Positions 24,055 through 33,243 of a DNA stretch of 64,000 nucleotides are shown piece by piece; within the stretch, counting starts at the first letter, position 1, and each line of letters opens with the position of its first letter. The position numbers were made by a program, and so were the translations under genes. Source of the DNA: Tricholoma matsutake (Eukaryota > Basidiomycota > Agaricomycetes > Agaricales > Tricholomataceae); contig AP026539.1 of NCBI GenBank assembly GCA_026075535.2, forward strand, positions 7,440,001-7,504,000, in the 5' to 3' direction. Below the pieces are notes generated by a model. That model saw nothing but the letters and a program-made list of their open reading frames with translations. It was not told the origin of the DNA and made no database searches.

Positions 24055-24323
24055 GTACATTGATGATGATGATGATGGGACAACAAGGGGGAACAAAAAC
24101 ACTGGGATGGCATGAGCAAACAACAGGGGAGGACAACAACAACAACAGCGGCACACCAACGCAACGCGGGCACGAGAAGGAGGAGAGGGATGGGGGAACA
24201 ATGAGGATGAGGATGGGACAATGACAATGACAGCAGGGGAATGACAGCAGGGGACAACAACAACAACAACAACAACAATGGGACGCGGGGAGAGGGGGGA
24301 TCAATGAGGCAAACCAAAAAAAA

Positions 24324-24407
24324 GGCCCAAGAGACATCGTCAGTCTTGGGCCACTGGTATGTTTTTTTTTCTTCTCATTTCATTTATTTTTACTAACAAA
24401 CTTTTAG
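24324..24407 (+). other. Hairpin-intron module 3
   Basis: The stem is GGCCCAAGA (24324-24332) with TCTTGGGCC (24344-24352), then ACTG|GTATGT (donor at 24357), a T-rich tract, TACTAAC (24391-24397) and acceptor AACTTTTAG (24407): a 51-bp candidate intron. The next block carries CTGTGAGCCCCTGCTCACAG (24457-24476), the second hairpin of the module. Confidence 0.7.
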
Positions 24408-24549
24408 TTACTAACTATGACAATAATGACCCCAAGCCACCACCCGCCACCCACTGCTGTGAGCCCCTGCTCACAGGGTGATTGTGAATGCTTGACAATG
24501 AACTGGTGGGAGGAGGACAACAAGAGGGAGGAATGACAAGAGGGGAGAA

Positions 24550-24665
24550 CAACAGGAGGGGGGAACAATGGGAAGGGGGAACAACAGGAAGGGGGAACAA
24601 CAGGAAGGGGGAACAACAGGAAGGGGGAACAACAGGAAGGGGGAACAACAGGAAGGGAGAACAAT
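24550..24665. repeat. 16-bp minisatellite GGAAGGGGGAACAACA
   Basis: About six near-identical head-to-tail copies of GGAAGGGGGAACAACA with slightly diverged copies on either side (GGAGGGGGGAACAATG; GGGAGGGGAGAATGAT). The purine strand is G-rich enough to allow quadruplex or triplex structures. It lies in the exon-like part after module 3. Confidence 0.85.
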
Positions 24666-25654
24666 GGGAGGGGAGAATGATGGGAGAGGGGGACAACAAT
24701 GGGGGACAACAATGATGGCAGGACAATGAGGCCACCTGCCACGATGGAACGATGGGGGGATGATGACACAGGACACTGACAACACCAACACCAAGGGGCA
24801 CGACAGACAACAATGAGGACAGGGAGACAACAAAGTGGAGGACGAGGGGACAACAACAGCGGTGGCGAGGATGACAAGGGGGAGGGGGGGGATGGTACAC
24901 TGCTGCGAGCAACTGCTCGCAGGGTGTATGAGGGGTGTGAGGATGGTGCAGGCACCGACAATGACAACGGGGACAATGACAATGGGACAACGGGGACAGG
25001 GACAACAATGGGGCCACAATGGGACAATGGGCTGATGGGGCATCAGGGGTCAGGGGGATTTTTTCACTTCTTTTGAGTAAATTTTGTATTTTAGTGGCTT
25101 GAAATTTATTCTGATACATGATAAAACTATTCTATCAATGGTCTGAAAATTCCTTTGTAAAAAGGAGAAATTCATCCAGCCAACATCCCTAATGGGATGA
25201 AAATACATTGTAGGCAGGTTCTTTCATTCCTCTTAAACCCCTGGAAAGTTGATGAAATTCAACCCAGGTAGAGGGGTGTTATTTATGCCCATATAAAGAT
25301 GAAAACCATCCCATGGGATGAATTTGGTGTGGGATGAACTGGGGACAAAATGTGGGAGGTTTTCATCCCATCGACTCATCCCTTACAGGTAGGAAAAAGC
25401 ATTCTTTTTCACTCCTCTTAGTGGTAGATTTTCATACCAACTCCTGATGAAACTTATTCCATTTTGGGGTTTATCAATACATGAAAACTATACCATAAAT
25501 ATATCATTTTACACTATCTAAAGGTATGAAATGTGGGATAGTTTTCCTACCCCTTGGGCCCCATAGTGGATGATGGGTGCAGCTTGCTATGGTGACAGAT
25601 GTGTGCAAGGAGGGGTGGGTGATGACACCCACCCCAGACCGCATCCCCCAACCC

Positions 25655-25849
25655 CCCCTCCCCCGCATTTTGCATGGGGAGGGGTCTTTATTATTTTTAA
25701 TTTATCTCTGTCCCCCCCTCGCACTGAATGCAAGGGGTTTATTTTTTATGTACATAGTAGTAGTAATCCCCCCCCTCTCGCATCTTGTGAGAGGGTTTTT
25801 TTTTGTTTATTATTATATTATACCCACTCCCTTGTGTGCTACACAAGGG
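25655..25849. repeat. Four hairpins at about 57-bp spacing
   Basis: Stems: CCCCTCCCC/GGGGAGGGG (25655-25684), CCCCTCGCA/TGCAAGGGG (about 25715-25737), CCCTCTC/GAGAGGG (25773-25795) and CCCTTGTGT/ACACAAGGG (25829-25849). Each is followed by a T/A-rich stretch (TCTTTATTATTTTTAATTTA and similar). The centres lie 55-58 bp apart. The stems differ in sequence but keep pairing, and the loops share GCAT/GCA remnants, so they look like diverged tandem units selected or mutated as hairpins. Confidence 0.75.
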
Positions 25850-25950
25850 ATGTGGTTAATTAAAAAATTTTGATCTTAATTGTTTGAAAAATGCCTCCTC
25901 AAAGAATATGAAAAGTTGAGTCATAAATAAACCTTATATTGATCCCTAAT

Positions 25951-26125
25951 AAGTCTCCTGTGGCTCAAGTGGTTGAGCACACTTGTTTGGTTTGTCATGT
26001 GATTCCTTATTGTGAGGTCTTGAGTTCAATTCCTGCAGTACACAAATTTATTTTGTGGGTGCTTTATGAAATTCACCATGTCCAAAGTCCTTTGAGCTCA
26101 TATCTAATTGACTTATCATTTGGTT
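25951..26125 (+). mobile_element. tRNA-derived SINE-like copy 1
   Basis: It begins with a tRNA-like head: A-box-like TGGCTCAAGTGG (25961-25972) with GGTTGAGC, and B-box-like GAGTTCAATTC (26022-26032) about 50 bp later, the spacing of an internal RNA polymerase III promoter. The body continues ACACAAATTTATTTTGTGGG and is shared with copy 2 on the minus strand. It is followed by CCACTCAGACTCCA-type short repeats (26130-26290). The head does not fold into a convincing standard tRNA, so it is not called a tRNA gene. Confidence 0.65.
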
Positions 26126-26129
26126 GAAA

Positions 26130-26290
26130 TGCATTCCACTCAGACTCCAGTTGGACTCCACTCAGACTCCACTTGGACTCCAGTGGGGGATTGAACTCTA
26201 CATGACTTAATGTAGTTCAATTGGACTCCACTCGGACTCCACTTTCCAGTCAGACTCCAGTCAGTCCAGTCAGAGTCCACTAGGACAGGT
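26130..26290. repeat. GGACTCCACTCAGACTCCA short repeats
   Basis: Irregular tandem copies of a roughly 18-bp motif (CACTCAGACTCCAGTTGGACTC and variants, split across copies) lie between the two SINE-like elements. They could be a SINE tail expansion. Nothing coding was recognised. Confidence 0.6.
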
Positions 26291-26439
26291 GGGGGCCTGT
26301 AAAGTACTGCAGCTGGTTCACATGACAGGGTCCATCAGCCCCTGGTCAGATCCAACATCCATTATTTCACAATCTGTCACCTCTTGAATTTACACTCCCC
26401 CACATATTCCAATTGGAATCTGGTTATTCCTGTGGATTC

Positions 26440-26575
26440 TACCTGAACTTCCCAATAGACTCAGACTCAACATGACTTACATAATGAAATTTTCACTGAG
26501 TGCCCACAAAATAATGTGACATACACAAGGATTGAACCTGAGACCTTGCACTACAAATCGAATTGCAATGCATCT
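26440..26575 (-). mobile_element. tRNA-derived SINE-like copy 2, 5' truncated
   Basis: On the minus strand a B-box match GGTTCAATCCT (complement of 26528-26538; it fits the GGTTCRANNCC consensus) precedes GTGTATGTCACATTATTTTG and TGGGCACTC, matching the body of copy 1 in inverse orientation. The region expected to hold the A box keeps only GGTCGAGATGC. It is inserted just upstream of, or within, the 5' part of the hypothetical gene at 26792. Confidence 0.6.
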
Positions 26576-26791
26576 CGACCCCTATGGATTTCTCGACCAT
26601 CATTTTGAGTCAGCAGTAGAGGATGACATAGAGGACCTGGTGGATGAGGGGGTTGATTTGATGATGTTAGAATGTGAACTGATGTCAATGACGAGGACGA
26701 GGGAGAAGAGGTGGTGGTGGAGAGGGAGTTGTTGGATAGGATTTATGGGGAGAAGGATGCTGTGTAAATAGCGAACAGTGTTGAGGAGGGT

Positions 26792-27502
26792 GTGGATGGT
26801 GATGAGAAGGGTGTGGTGGAAGAGGAAGAAGCAGAAGTGGAGAAGGAGCTTCTCTTGGGCCCGTTTGACAAATGCAGCTTCAGCGGCGAAAACGTGAAGG
26901 TGGAACAACAGAACAGCTGTAACGACACCTTCAACCTTGAGCAAATCTTACTGGACTTTTATGGTTCCGACGGAAGCAAGGCCGAGCTCGTCGTCAATGT
27001 ACTCCCTCCGGACTTCCGACATTCTGGATGCAATGACGTCGTTTCTGCCTTCGAGGTCGCGCTGGCATCCAAACGGAGTGTACTGGCTCCCATTGAGGAG
27101 GCTCCACCCCCAATCGTCATTGGTGCCACCGAGCATGTCTGATGCGAGAACGGTTGTTGTGGCAAATCCGGATGAGAAGTCGAAGACGTCAAAGGAGATA
27201 CATAGTCGAGAACCTCCTGAATAAGGTATGCTGCGTTTGCTTATCAGGCCCTCTATTGTTCCTTGCTCATATGAACCGTTTTACTATCTCAGGAGGACTT
27301 GGACCGCCGGAAACTTCGCCCCGTGTCAGTGCCTCCCCCCACGTCGCCTTGTGGTATGCAGAATGATCATGAGCTGCAACGGGCAATGCTCCGTCGTCCG
27401 CCGAATATGACTGAGCAGCAGAAGCGGCTACGCCGAGTATGGGATTTGCAGGGGACGGACAAGGGACAGGCGCTGAAGGAGCGGATTTTGCACAAGGCCT
27501 AA
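26792..27502 (+). CDS. Hypothetical protein, possibly 5' truncated
   Basis: Not recognised. The first segment is acidic (VVEEEEAEVEKELLLGPFDK) and continues to VLPPDFRHSGCNDVVSAFEV. Frame then changes near 27130, probably at an unrecognised splice. A second exon ends YIVENLLNK at a GTATGC donor (about 27223), and after a 71-bp intron with a CTCAG acceptor the last exon reads EDLDRRKLRPVSVPPP to RRVWDLQGTDKGQALKERIL and a stop at 27502. The orderly basic C-terminus and intron make a real gene likely. Its 5' part is lost among repeats, so it may be a remnant damaged by the transposon island. Confidence 0.4.
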
Positions 27503-27737
27503 AGTAAAGGAAAATGACACCATTGTGGATATAAATTTTCACCCGATTTGCAAGCTGGTGGAGGATGCGCTCGGACAAGGAGGTCGGTCTGACAATGGCA
27601 TGTGCAAACAAGCTGCAAAGCATATGACGCGAAGAAAAAAACCTTACATATTACAAGTTCGTATACATAATAGGAAGACAAAAAGACAGAATTGTGGAAG
27701 AATTACTAGGTAGTGAGCGTAATGTAATAAAAAAAAC

Positions 27738-27869
27738 CATAGTTCGTTCGACAAGAGGGTGCACATTTGTAGCTCTGTTCGAAAAAGCCGCAAGTTGGCG
27801 AATTTTCCATTGCACACAACCACTCTAACTCAAATGCCAGAGCTGCAAATGTGCATTGAATACACTATG
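27738..27869. repeat. Small palindromic element
   Basis: TGCACATTTGTAGCTCTG (27760-27777) is inverted at 27838-27855 with one mismatch, and the outer CATAGT/ACTATG also pair, giving a roughly 130-bp structure with a 60-bp loop. It could be a tiny MITE; no clean target duplication was seen. Confidence 0.55.
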
Positions 27870-28243
27870 ATTCCTACCTTGCCGTATTTCTGGTGGTGAC
27901 ATCTTTCGAGCGCGGTGAATCCAGCGCAAGCTTGAAAAGCTCGACGGTAGTCATCCATCTAGATGTGTGTTTGCTGATGAATTTTCAACACAAAATTCAG
28001 CTGACCCGAAACCTGTTCGCCCCGATGTGAGAGATGTTGTCTTCCGGTCGCGAAGAGTTAATGATCGGATTTCACCTTGGCAGATTTATTTTACTCTACA
28101 TAATCGTGATACAAGCAGAAGTAGATGCATGATGAAGACGCAAGACGCAACGTACATATATTGTCCTCAGGACGAAGTCAATGTCTCATGGGTCGTAACA
28201 GTATTGAGAGTGGCATAGAACTTCTGCTCACCCTTGGTTCCAA

Positions 28244-29693
28244 TTAGTTTGAAAGGTCGGACTCGATATCTTTTTCTTCTGGGTCGTATCCATACTTCTC
28301 CAGTTGCTTCGTGAATGGCGTTTCAACTTTTGGATAGTCGTTGTGCTGTTGGTAATTTAAGGAAGGCGGCAGGTGTCTGGAGGTACTAGCGTCTCCATTA
28401 CAGGAAACCGACAGGACAAAATCATGAAGGATGGGGTTCATCCTAGAATGGAGTCATTTGTAGTCCGTAGACAAGCAATGGGGATGGCCTCCACTTACAT
28501 TTGCGGGTTGGTCAAATGTCCGTAATGTGGTCCAGGTACTTGGTGGAGCACGACATCCGTGATGCCTGCGTCTCGCAACCGCGCTTCTACGCCTCGAGCA
28601 TGTTGTAACGGATACGCGATGTCATCAGAGCAGTGAATTAGGCGAATGGGACATTTGATCTGCTCCGCGGCAGTAAATCGGAATGAACGTTATCGGCGTC
28701 AAAGTTTAAATGTACCTTCGAAAGAGCTCGCCGAGAGAGCGGCCTGCGATTGATAAACCACGACACAGATGTAGCATACGAATTGGCCAGCTTTTCGGGA
28801 GTTCCGGCACGGGACAGGCTTGCTTGGATCATAGCGTTCCGTGTGATTCTATAATATCCACAAAAATCAAGACGAGATAACAACATTGCAGATAAGGGTT
28901 ACATACGCTTCTGTCAGACTGTTCGACTGATTGTTAAAGCATAATTCTTGGGCACCACGAATACCATCATCCAGCAGATCCTTGTCGCTGAGGGACGCCG
29001 AAGGATTGTTGCCGCTGTGGTCATAAGCTTTCATCCAACATTCCCATACTTCTTGACGGCCTGCGGCTATATCTTCCGGCTGTCATAATTAAATGTCAGA
29101 CCCGGCATATAAATAGCTAAGGCCGTAGTATATTGTGAGTGCCCGCACTTACCTCAGTGGCAGGAAGAGGGGAACACCAGGTGAGCGAAAGAATCATGTC
29201 TGGAAGAGTCGTGGCCATCTCCAAAGCCACACAACCACCAATGGACAGACCGAATACGTGGAGGGGTGGAAGGCTGAGCGCTTTCTGTGAACGGTTACTG
29301 AATCAGGGAACGTTGAGTATCTCAGCAACTCATGTATACTTACAACAAATCTACATACGTCGTCTGCTGAATCAGTGGGGCTATAGGAATCTGTTCCCAC
29401 TGAGCCGCTTGTTAAGCCCCATGCCCGCATGTCAATGGCAATAAGATTAAAATGCTTCCTGAGCTGAGGATCACAAAACTGGGCTGTGGAGCGTAACTAT
29501 TAAGTAATGTCATTCGGAGAGAAAATTAGGGACCCTGACCTTCAAATACTTCCTGGCCCATATATCCTGCATGAAGGAAGAGGATGCATGGGAGCTTTGC
29601 AGCGATGGTGGGGCTAGAATATGAGATCGGGGTAATTATGTTGTAATGCATGTCCAGAGGACCCGTTGGGGTGGTCAAATGCACGAAGGGCAT
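28244..29693 (-). CDS. Alpha/beta hydrolase, copy 2
   Basis: Paralogue of the gene at 2485-3890. The start MPFVHLTTPTGPLDMHYNI aligns with MPQLDLETPTGQVDWHYNI. Then PCILFLHAGYMGQEVFEG, AIDMRAWGLTSGS, nucleophile elbow HVFGLSIGGC (near 29255), GAQELCFNNQSN, IRLIHCSDDIAYP (acid) and VPGPHYGHL (histidine, near 28520). The last exon encodes HDFVLSV, TPFTKQLEKYGYDP and an acidic end, as in copy 1 (RDFVLSV, TPFTAILARYGYDP). Introns fall at corresponding places. The catalytic triad is intact. The substrate is unknown. Together with copy 1 it brackets the 24 kb transposon island, as expected if an old tandem pair was split. Confidence 0.83.
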
Positions 29694-30352
29694 TGTAAAG
29701 GAGCTCGCAAGGTTCGCTAGGATGACTGGAGAAAGTAAGAAGCCCGTACAGCTGGATGACAAATTGTCATATCGTGTGACGGTTTCGTACGTGGAAGAAT
29801 TCCGGAGATGTCAGCGTCTTGCTGAGGAAACACCGCGTTGTATCGGACGCATCTTATACTTTTGTCAAACAAGGCAGGCCGATGGAACTTGCACTGTAGA
29901 GGTTCCCTTCTGTTCGAGAATGTTTAGCCCTTTAGGCCTTACTAGGTGCGAACAGCATGAAAGGGACTGGGTGAGAGATCAGGTGATAATAGGACGAGCG
30001 TTTGTGACTTCCATTCTAGTCAGAGCGAAGATAACGGGTCAGAGAGTGTTTAAGCGGCAAGCCAGTGAGTCAAAGCCAAAAGTCCAAGCCTGTGTGAACC
30101 ACATGAGTTGATCCGATCCACAACGTCTATTGTCCACACTTCCAGATCTGATGAGCGACCTAAGCCTAGGCTAAGTCAGAAGTCTTGAATGACACCGAGT
30201 ATTGAATATTGATTCCCTGAGCAGATATTTACAGGTTAGCACCTGCTAAGCCGCAAGTTCTTGACTGCAAGCGCGAAACGTGACCGTCACTTGTGAGCAC
30301 CTATCACGTGTTCACAAACTAAATAATGTATATAGATATTATTATATAATAC

Positions 30353-33112
30353 TTAATCCAATCCAACACTCCTCCGCTCCAGCTCGACAACCATATCCAC
30401 AGCATGGTCCCTCACATCCTCCAGCTCATCCGACTCCTCAAACACTCGACTGTCAAGAACTCTCCGCAGCATGCCTGCATCACATTGATTAATGTCCGTT
30501 GAAGGGGAAAACATAGCTGACACGCCAGTCTTTGGTGCCAAAGACGCAGGGAACAACCGTCCGAAGAGCACCAGCGCAGTCAGGAGCGCCTGAATTTCGC
30601 CATCGACACCAGCATCGTCGTCACGAACATCCCGAACCTCCACCAGGGAATTCCTGCCAAGCTTCCAAAGCCTCTCTAAAGTCCTCCCCAGTTCGCCTAC
30701 CTGTCCCCCAAGCTCCTTCGCAGCGTCGATTGTGTTCTGCCTATCTGTATCCTCCCTCTCCGCCTTGTCCGTATCAGTCGCAGAGTCCTCTACATCTTTC
30801 GCGATGCTTCTAATAAATAAGAGTCCAAGGTGTTTCCTCACCCTCTCTTTCACTAGTGCAGTCCCCAACAACTGTAGTGGAGACATTTCCTTGTCAGCGA
30901 TAACATAGGGTATGCGATCGACAGCTTCATCGATGCTCAGCTCCTCCAGCACCATCCTTTCATAGGCACCACTCTTGAGCTGCGCGATGGCTCTAGCGTT
31001 GATCCATGCCGTCCTTGCCTTTGTCTTCGCGAGTTTTCCAGCGACGCCACGAGCACCATACAACGCCATCGCCGCCGTCGACAAATGCTCTACGCTTGTG
31101 CTGCTCCAGGTAGATATATAATGGTATATTTGAATCCGTGTATATAAAGATGGATCCTGTTTTAACCCTAAAATCCAGTAAATCAGTGTTCTGAAGGAAT
31201 CAATAACCAAAATTCGTACCACCCAAAACACATTGTTCACCCAATTTGGTCCAGAGTGTCATCGTCCTCTTCTCCTTTCTCGCATTATGGAGACGGAGGA
31301 GTGAGAGCACACTGCTTCCATCAAAGCCAAAGCCAACCCAACTAGCCACAAAGCTCACAAGCACAATCACGGAAACGAGGAGATGGAACATCTGCACATA
31401 ATTATGTAAACCCCAAGGCACCACCACTGCCTCGACTGGTGCATTTAACACGGTTCCCGTGTGTGTGTGCGGAGAGGTAGACGATGGCGAAGTAGAGGTT
31501 AACGGAGAATTGATGAATGAAAACAGCGCAAACATCGCGAGGAGGTATCGAGGTGTTGGACTGTGGTTCTGCGGCGTCATTGTGTTCATATCTTGCACTT
31601 GCTCCAACACTGGTAAGGGTGGAGCGACGGGGACGATCTTTCTCGGTCTCCCTCTCTTCCGTTTCTCGGGGGCAGCAGTGGTCGGCTCAGCGGTGACCTT
31701 CTCCTTCTCCTTTTTCACACCAGATGTAGCAGTGGTTTTGCCTCTCTTTCTCTTCCTCCCGTTCTCTTCCTCCCGGTCATCCTGTTCCTCATCACTATCA
31801 TCATCATCGGCTTCCGCACCCAGTTCATCATCGACCTCGTCCTTCTCTGCGCCACCAAAAATCTCCTTCCATTCCCTCTCCCACTTGTTCAAGAGGGCGG
31901 GTCCGCCTACAAGGCCCGAGATTAAGGACTTGAGCCCGGCCTGCTCATTTTTCAAGCGTTGTTCTCGTTTCTTCAGCACACGGATATATTCGACCGCCTT
32001 TCCAAGGACGTTTGCCTTGCTGCATTTGCGGGCGATCTTGACGCCGTCAACAAAGCCGCGCTCGTCGATGATGTCTATTATGCCTCCCGGGCCCATTACG
32101 TCTTGCGCAGTCCCCACTTCGAGCTTGACGCCCTCGGAGCTGACAAGAACTTTGTTGGGGGCTTTCTTCTTGCCTTCGCGGTCCTCAAGCACGCGCAACG
32201 CAGGGACTGCCATACGCAGACTCTGTATACGTGCATTGAGATTGGTCCGGTAACGCCGTTCGATGGTGGTGTGACTTGTTTTTGGTGGGCGGGGAAGAGC
32301 AGCGGCCTGTCCGGACGCTGGGGAAGATTCAGGTGGAGGGGAGGGTGTAGATGGAGGCGGTGAGGAAGCTGCAGAGGACACGGTCGAGGAAGATTCGACA
32401 GATTGAGATGCGCGTCGTTGAAGACCAGGGATAGGAAGCTTAGATGTAGTTGTAGAGTTGCTGACTGGATTGAGACTTTGGTGAATTGAATTTTAGTAGA
32501 TAGAATATCAGTCGTACCTGGAGAAGCTGCTTGCTGGTTCATCTGCGCTTGGAGGTGGGATGCTATGGGAAGGGCGATCATTACTCCTGCGGACTGACGA
32601 ACGCGCTCTGCGAGTTCTGCCATAGGAACATCGGTATGCGGTAGGGTTTGGTTTTCAGGGGTAATTTGTGGGCAGTCAGTGGAATGAGCTGCTTCAGACA
32701 CAGCAGCTGAATCGGAGACTCCAGAAGACGATGAAGAAGAGGTAATGCTCAGCTTTCTTCGACCTTGAGCGGAGAGCTGGGGGGATGATTCAGAAGATGA
32801 AAGACTGGGACTGTAGGGCGACTGGAACATAAAAGGAAACTGAGGGGCAAGGAGATCATTGGAATACGGGTCGTAGTGGTAGGTTGTGTTTATATTGATT
32901 GGGTCGAAATGAAGAGCACTTGGTTCAATGGACATGGATGGGTTGAAGTTCATATCCATGGACAGAGAGCTAGGGTCGATGAAGTCCATAAAGTCCGAGT
33001 AAGACTTTGTCTGCCCGATTTCATTTTCTGGCCATAGAGACGATATTTGAGACCAGTCTGAAGGAGATGGCTGGTCGTCGGCTGAGTCTTGCATTGAGGA
33101 AGGTGGAAGCAT
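30353..33112 (-). CDS. SRE1: SREBP-type bHLH transcription factor (Sre1-like)
   Basis: Membrane-tethered regulator of sterol and hypoxia genes in fungi. After an acidic Ser/Asp-rich N-terminus (exon 1 down to 32518; intron 32461-32517, donor GTACGA, acceptor GTCAG) comes SHTTIERRYRTNLNARIQSL (about 32230-32290), a basic-helix-loop-helix with the Tyr in ERRYR that is diagnostic of SREBPs. It is followed by KCSKANVLGKAVEYIRVLKK. Then come acidic and Lys-rich linkers and hydrophobic segments (YLLAMFALFSFIN; MFHLLVSVIVLVSFVASWVG) fitting the ER hairpin, and a long C-terminal region of about 290 residues ending SVGLD. The join near 31200-31240 is unresolved. Start options are 33112 (MLPPSS) and 33094 (MQDSAD); one at 33160 would overlap the promoter palindrome. 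Confidence 0.88.
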
Positions 33113-33155
33113 GAAGCAAAGCACAACTCGACGAGAGATCAGACCACTTATTTTC

Positions 33156-33165
33156 ATCACGTGAT
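33156..33165. promoter_or_regulatory. Candidate SREBP site in the SRE1-DES1 divergent promoter
   Basis: The perfect palindrome ATCACGTGAT lies 44 bp upstream of the preferred SRE1 start and about 80 bp upstream of the desaturase start. SREBPs, through their Tyr-containing basic region, bind both sterol elements and E-boxes of the type ATCACGTGA (established knowledge). The location in the about 130-bp bidirectional promoter makes self-regulation and joint control plausible. Confidence 0.6.
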
Positions 33166-33243
33166 ATCTAGATTCCAGTACGCTTATGTAATACCAATAT
33201 GTATATCGTCTCCTGCGGCCCTGTTGGCATACTTCCTACCTGA

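Larger units (their letters stand above)
22878..25560. repeat. Modular repeat region: GATGAAA/TTTCATC motifs around purine-rich blocks
   Basis: The outer parts (about 22880-23380 and 25080-25560) are filled with scattered forward and inverted GATGAAAATT/TTTCATCCC motifs and end GGTAGGGTTTTC (left) and GAAAACTATCC-type sequence before CCTACCCC (right), which may be weak terminal inverted repeats. No clear target duplication was found. The centre (23540-25080) alternates CCACCA-rich and GGGGGAACAACA-rich blocks with three hairpin-intron modules and no long credible ORF. Many track-length ORFs here are low-complexity Pro/Ser/Gly artefacts. I read it as a large non-autonomous element that shares modules with element B; its borders are uncertain. 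Confidence 0.5.

Noticed and set aside
24000..24700. CRISPR-like direct repeats
   Set aside because: Repeats are contiguous or irregularly spaced without unique spacers, and the genome is a fungus.
24404..25119. Three long minus-strand ORFs rich in Pro, Ser and Cys
   Set aside because: All three frames of the same G-rich repeat are open, which is expected from composition and is not coding evidence.
25951..26050. Functional tRNA gene
   Set aside because: A- and B-box-like motifs are present, but acceptor and anticodon stems do not pair convincingly, so a SINE head is the better call.
29650..30111. Plus-strand ORF of 153 codons
   Set aside because: It overlaps the start of hydrolase 2 on the opposite strand and shows no family motif.
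31459..32253. Plus-strand ORF of 264 codons
   Set aside because: It is antisense to the SREBP coding exons, with Ser/Phe-rich low-complexity translation; the minus-strand bHLH reading is far better supported.
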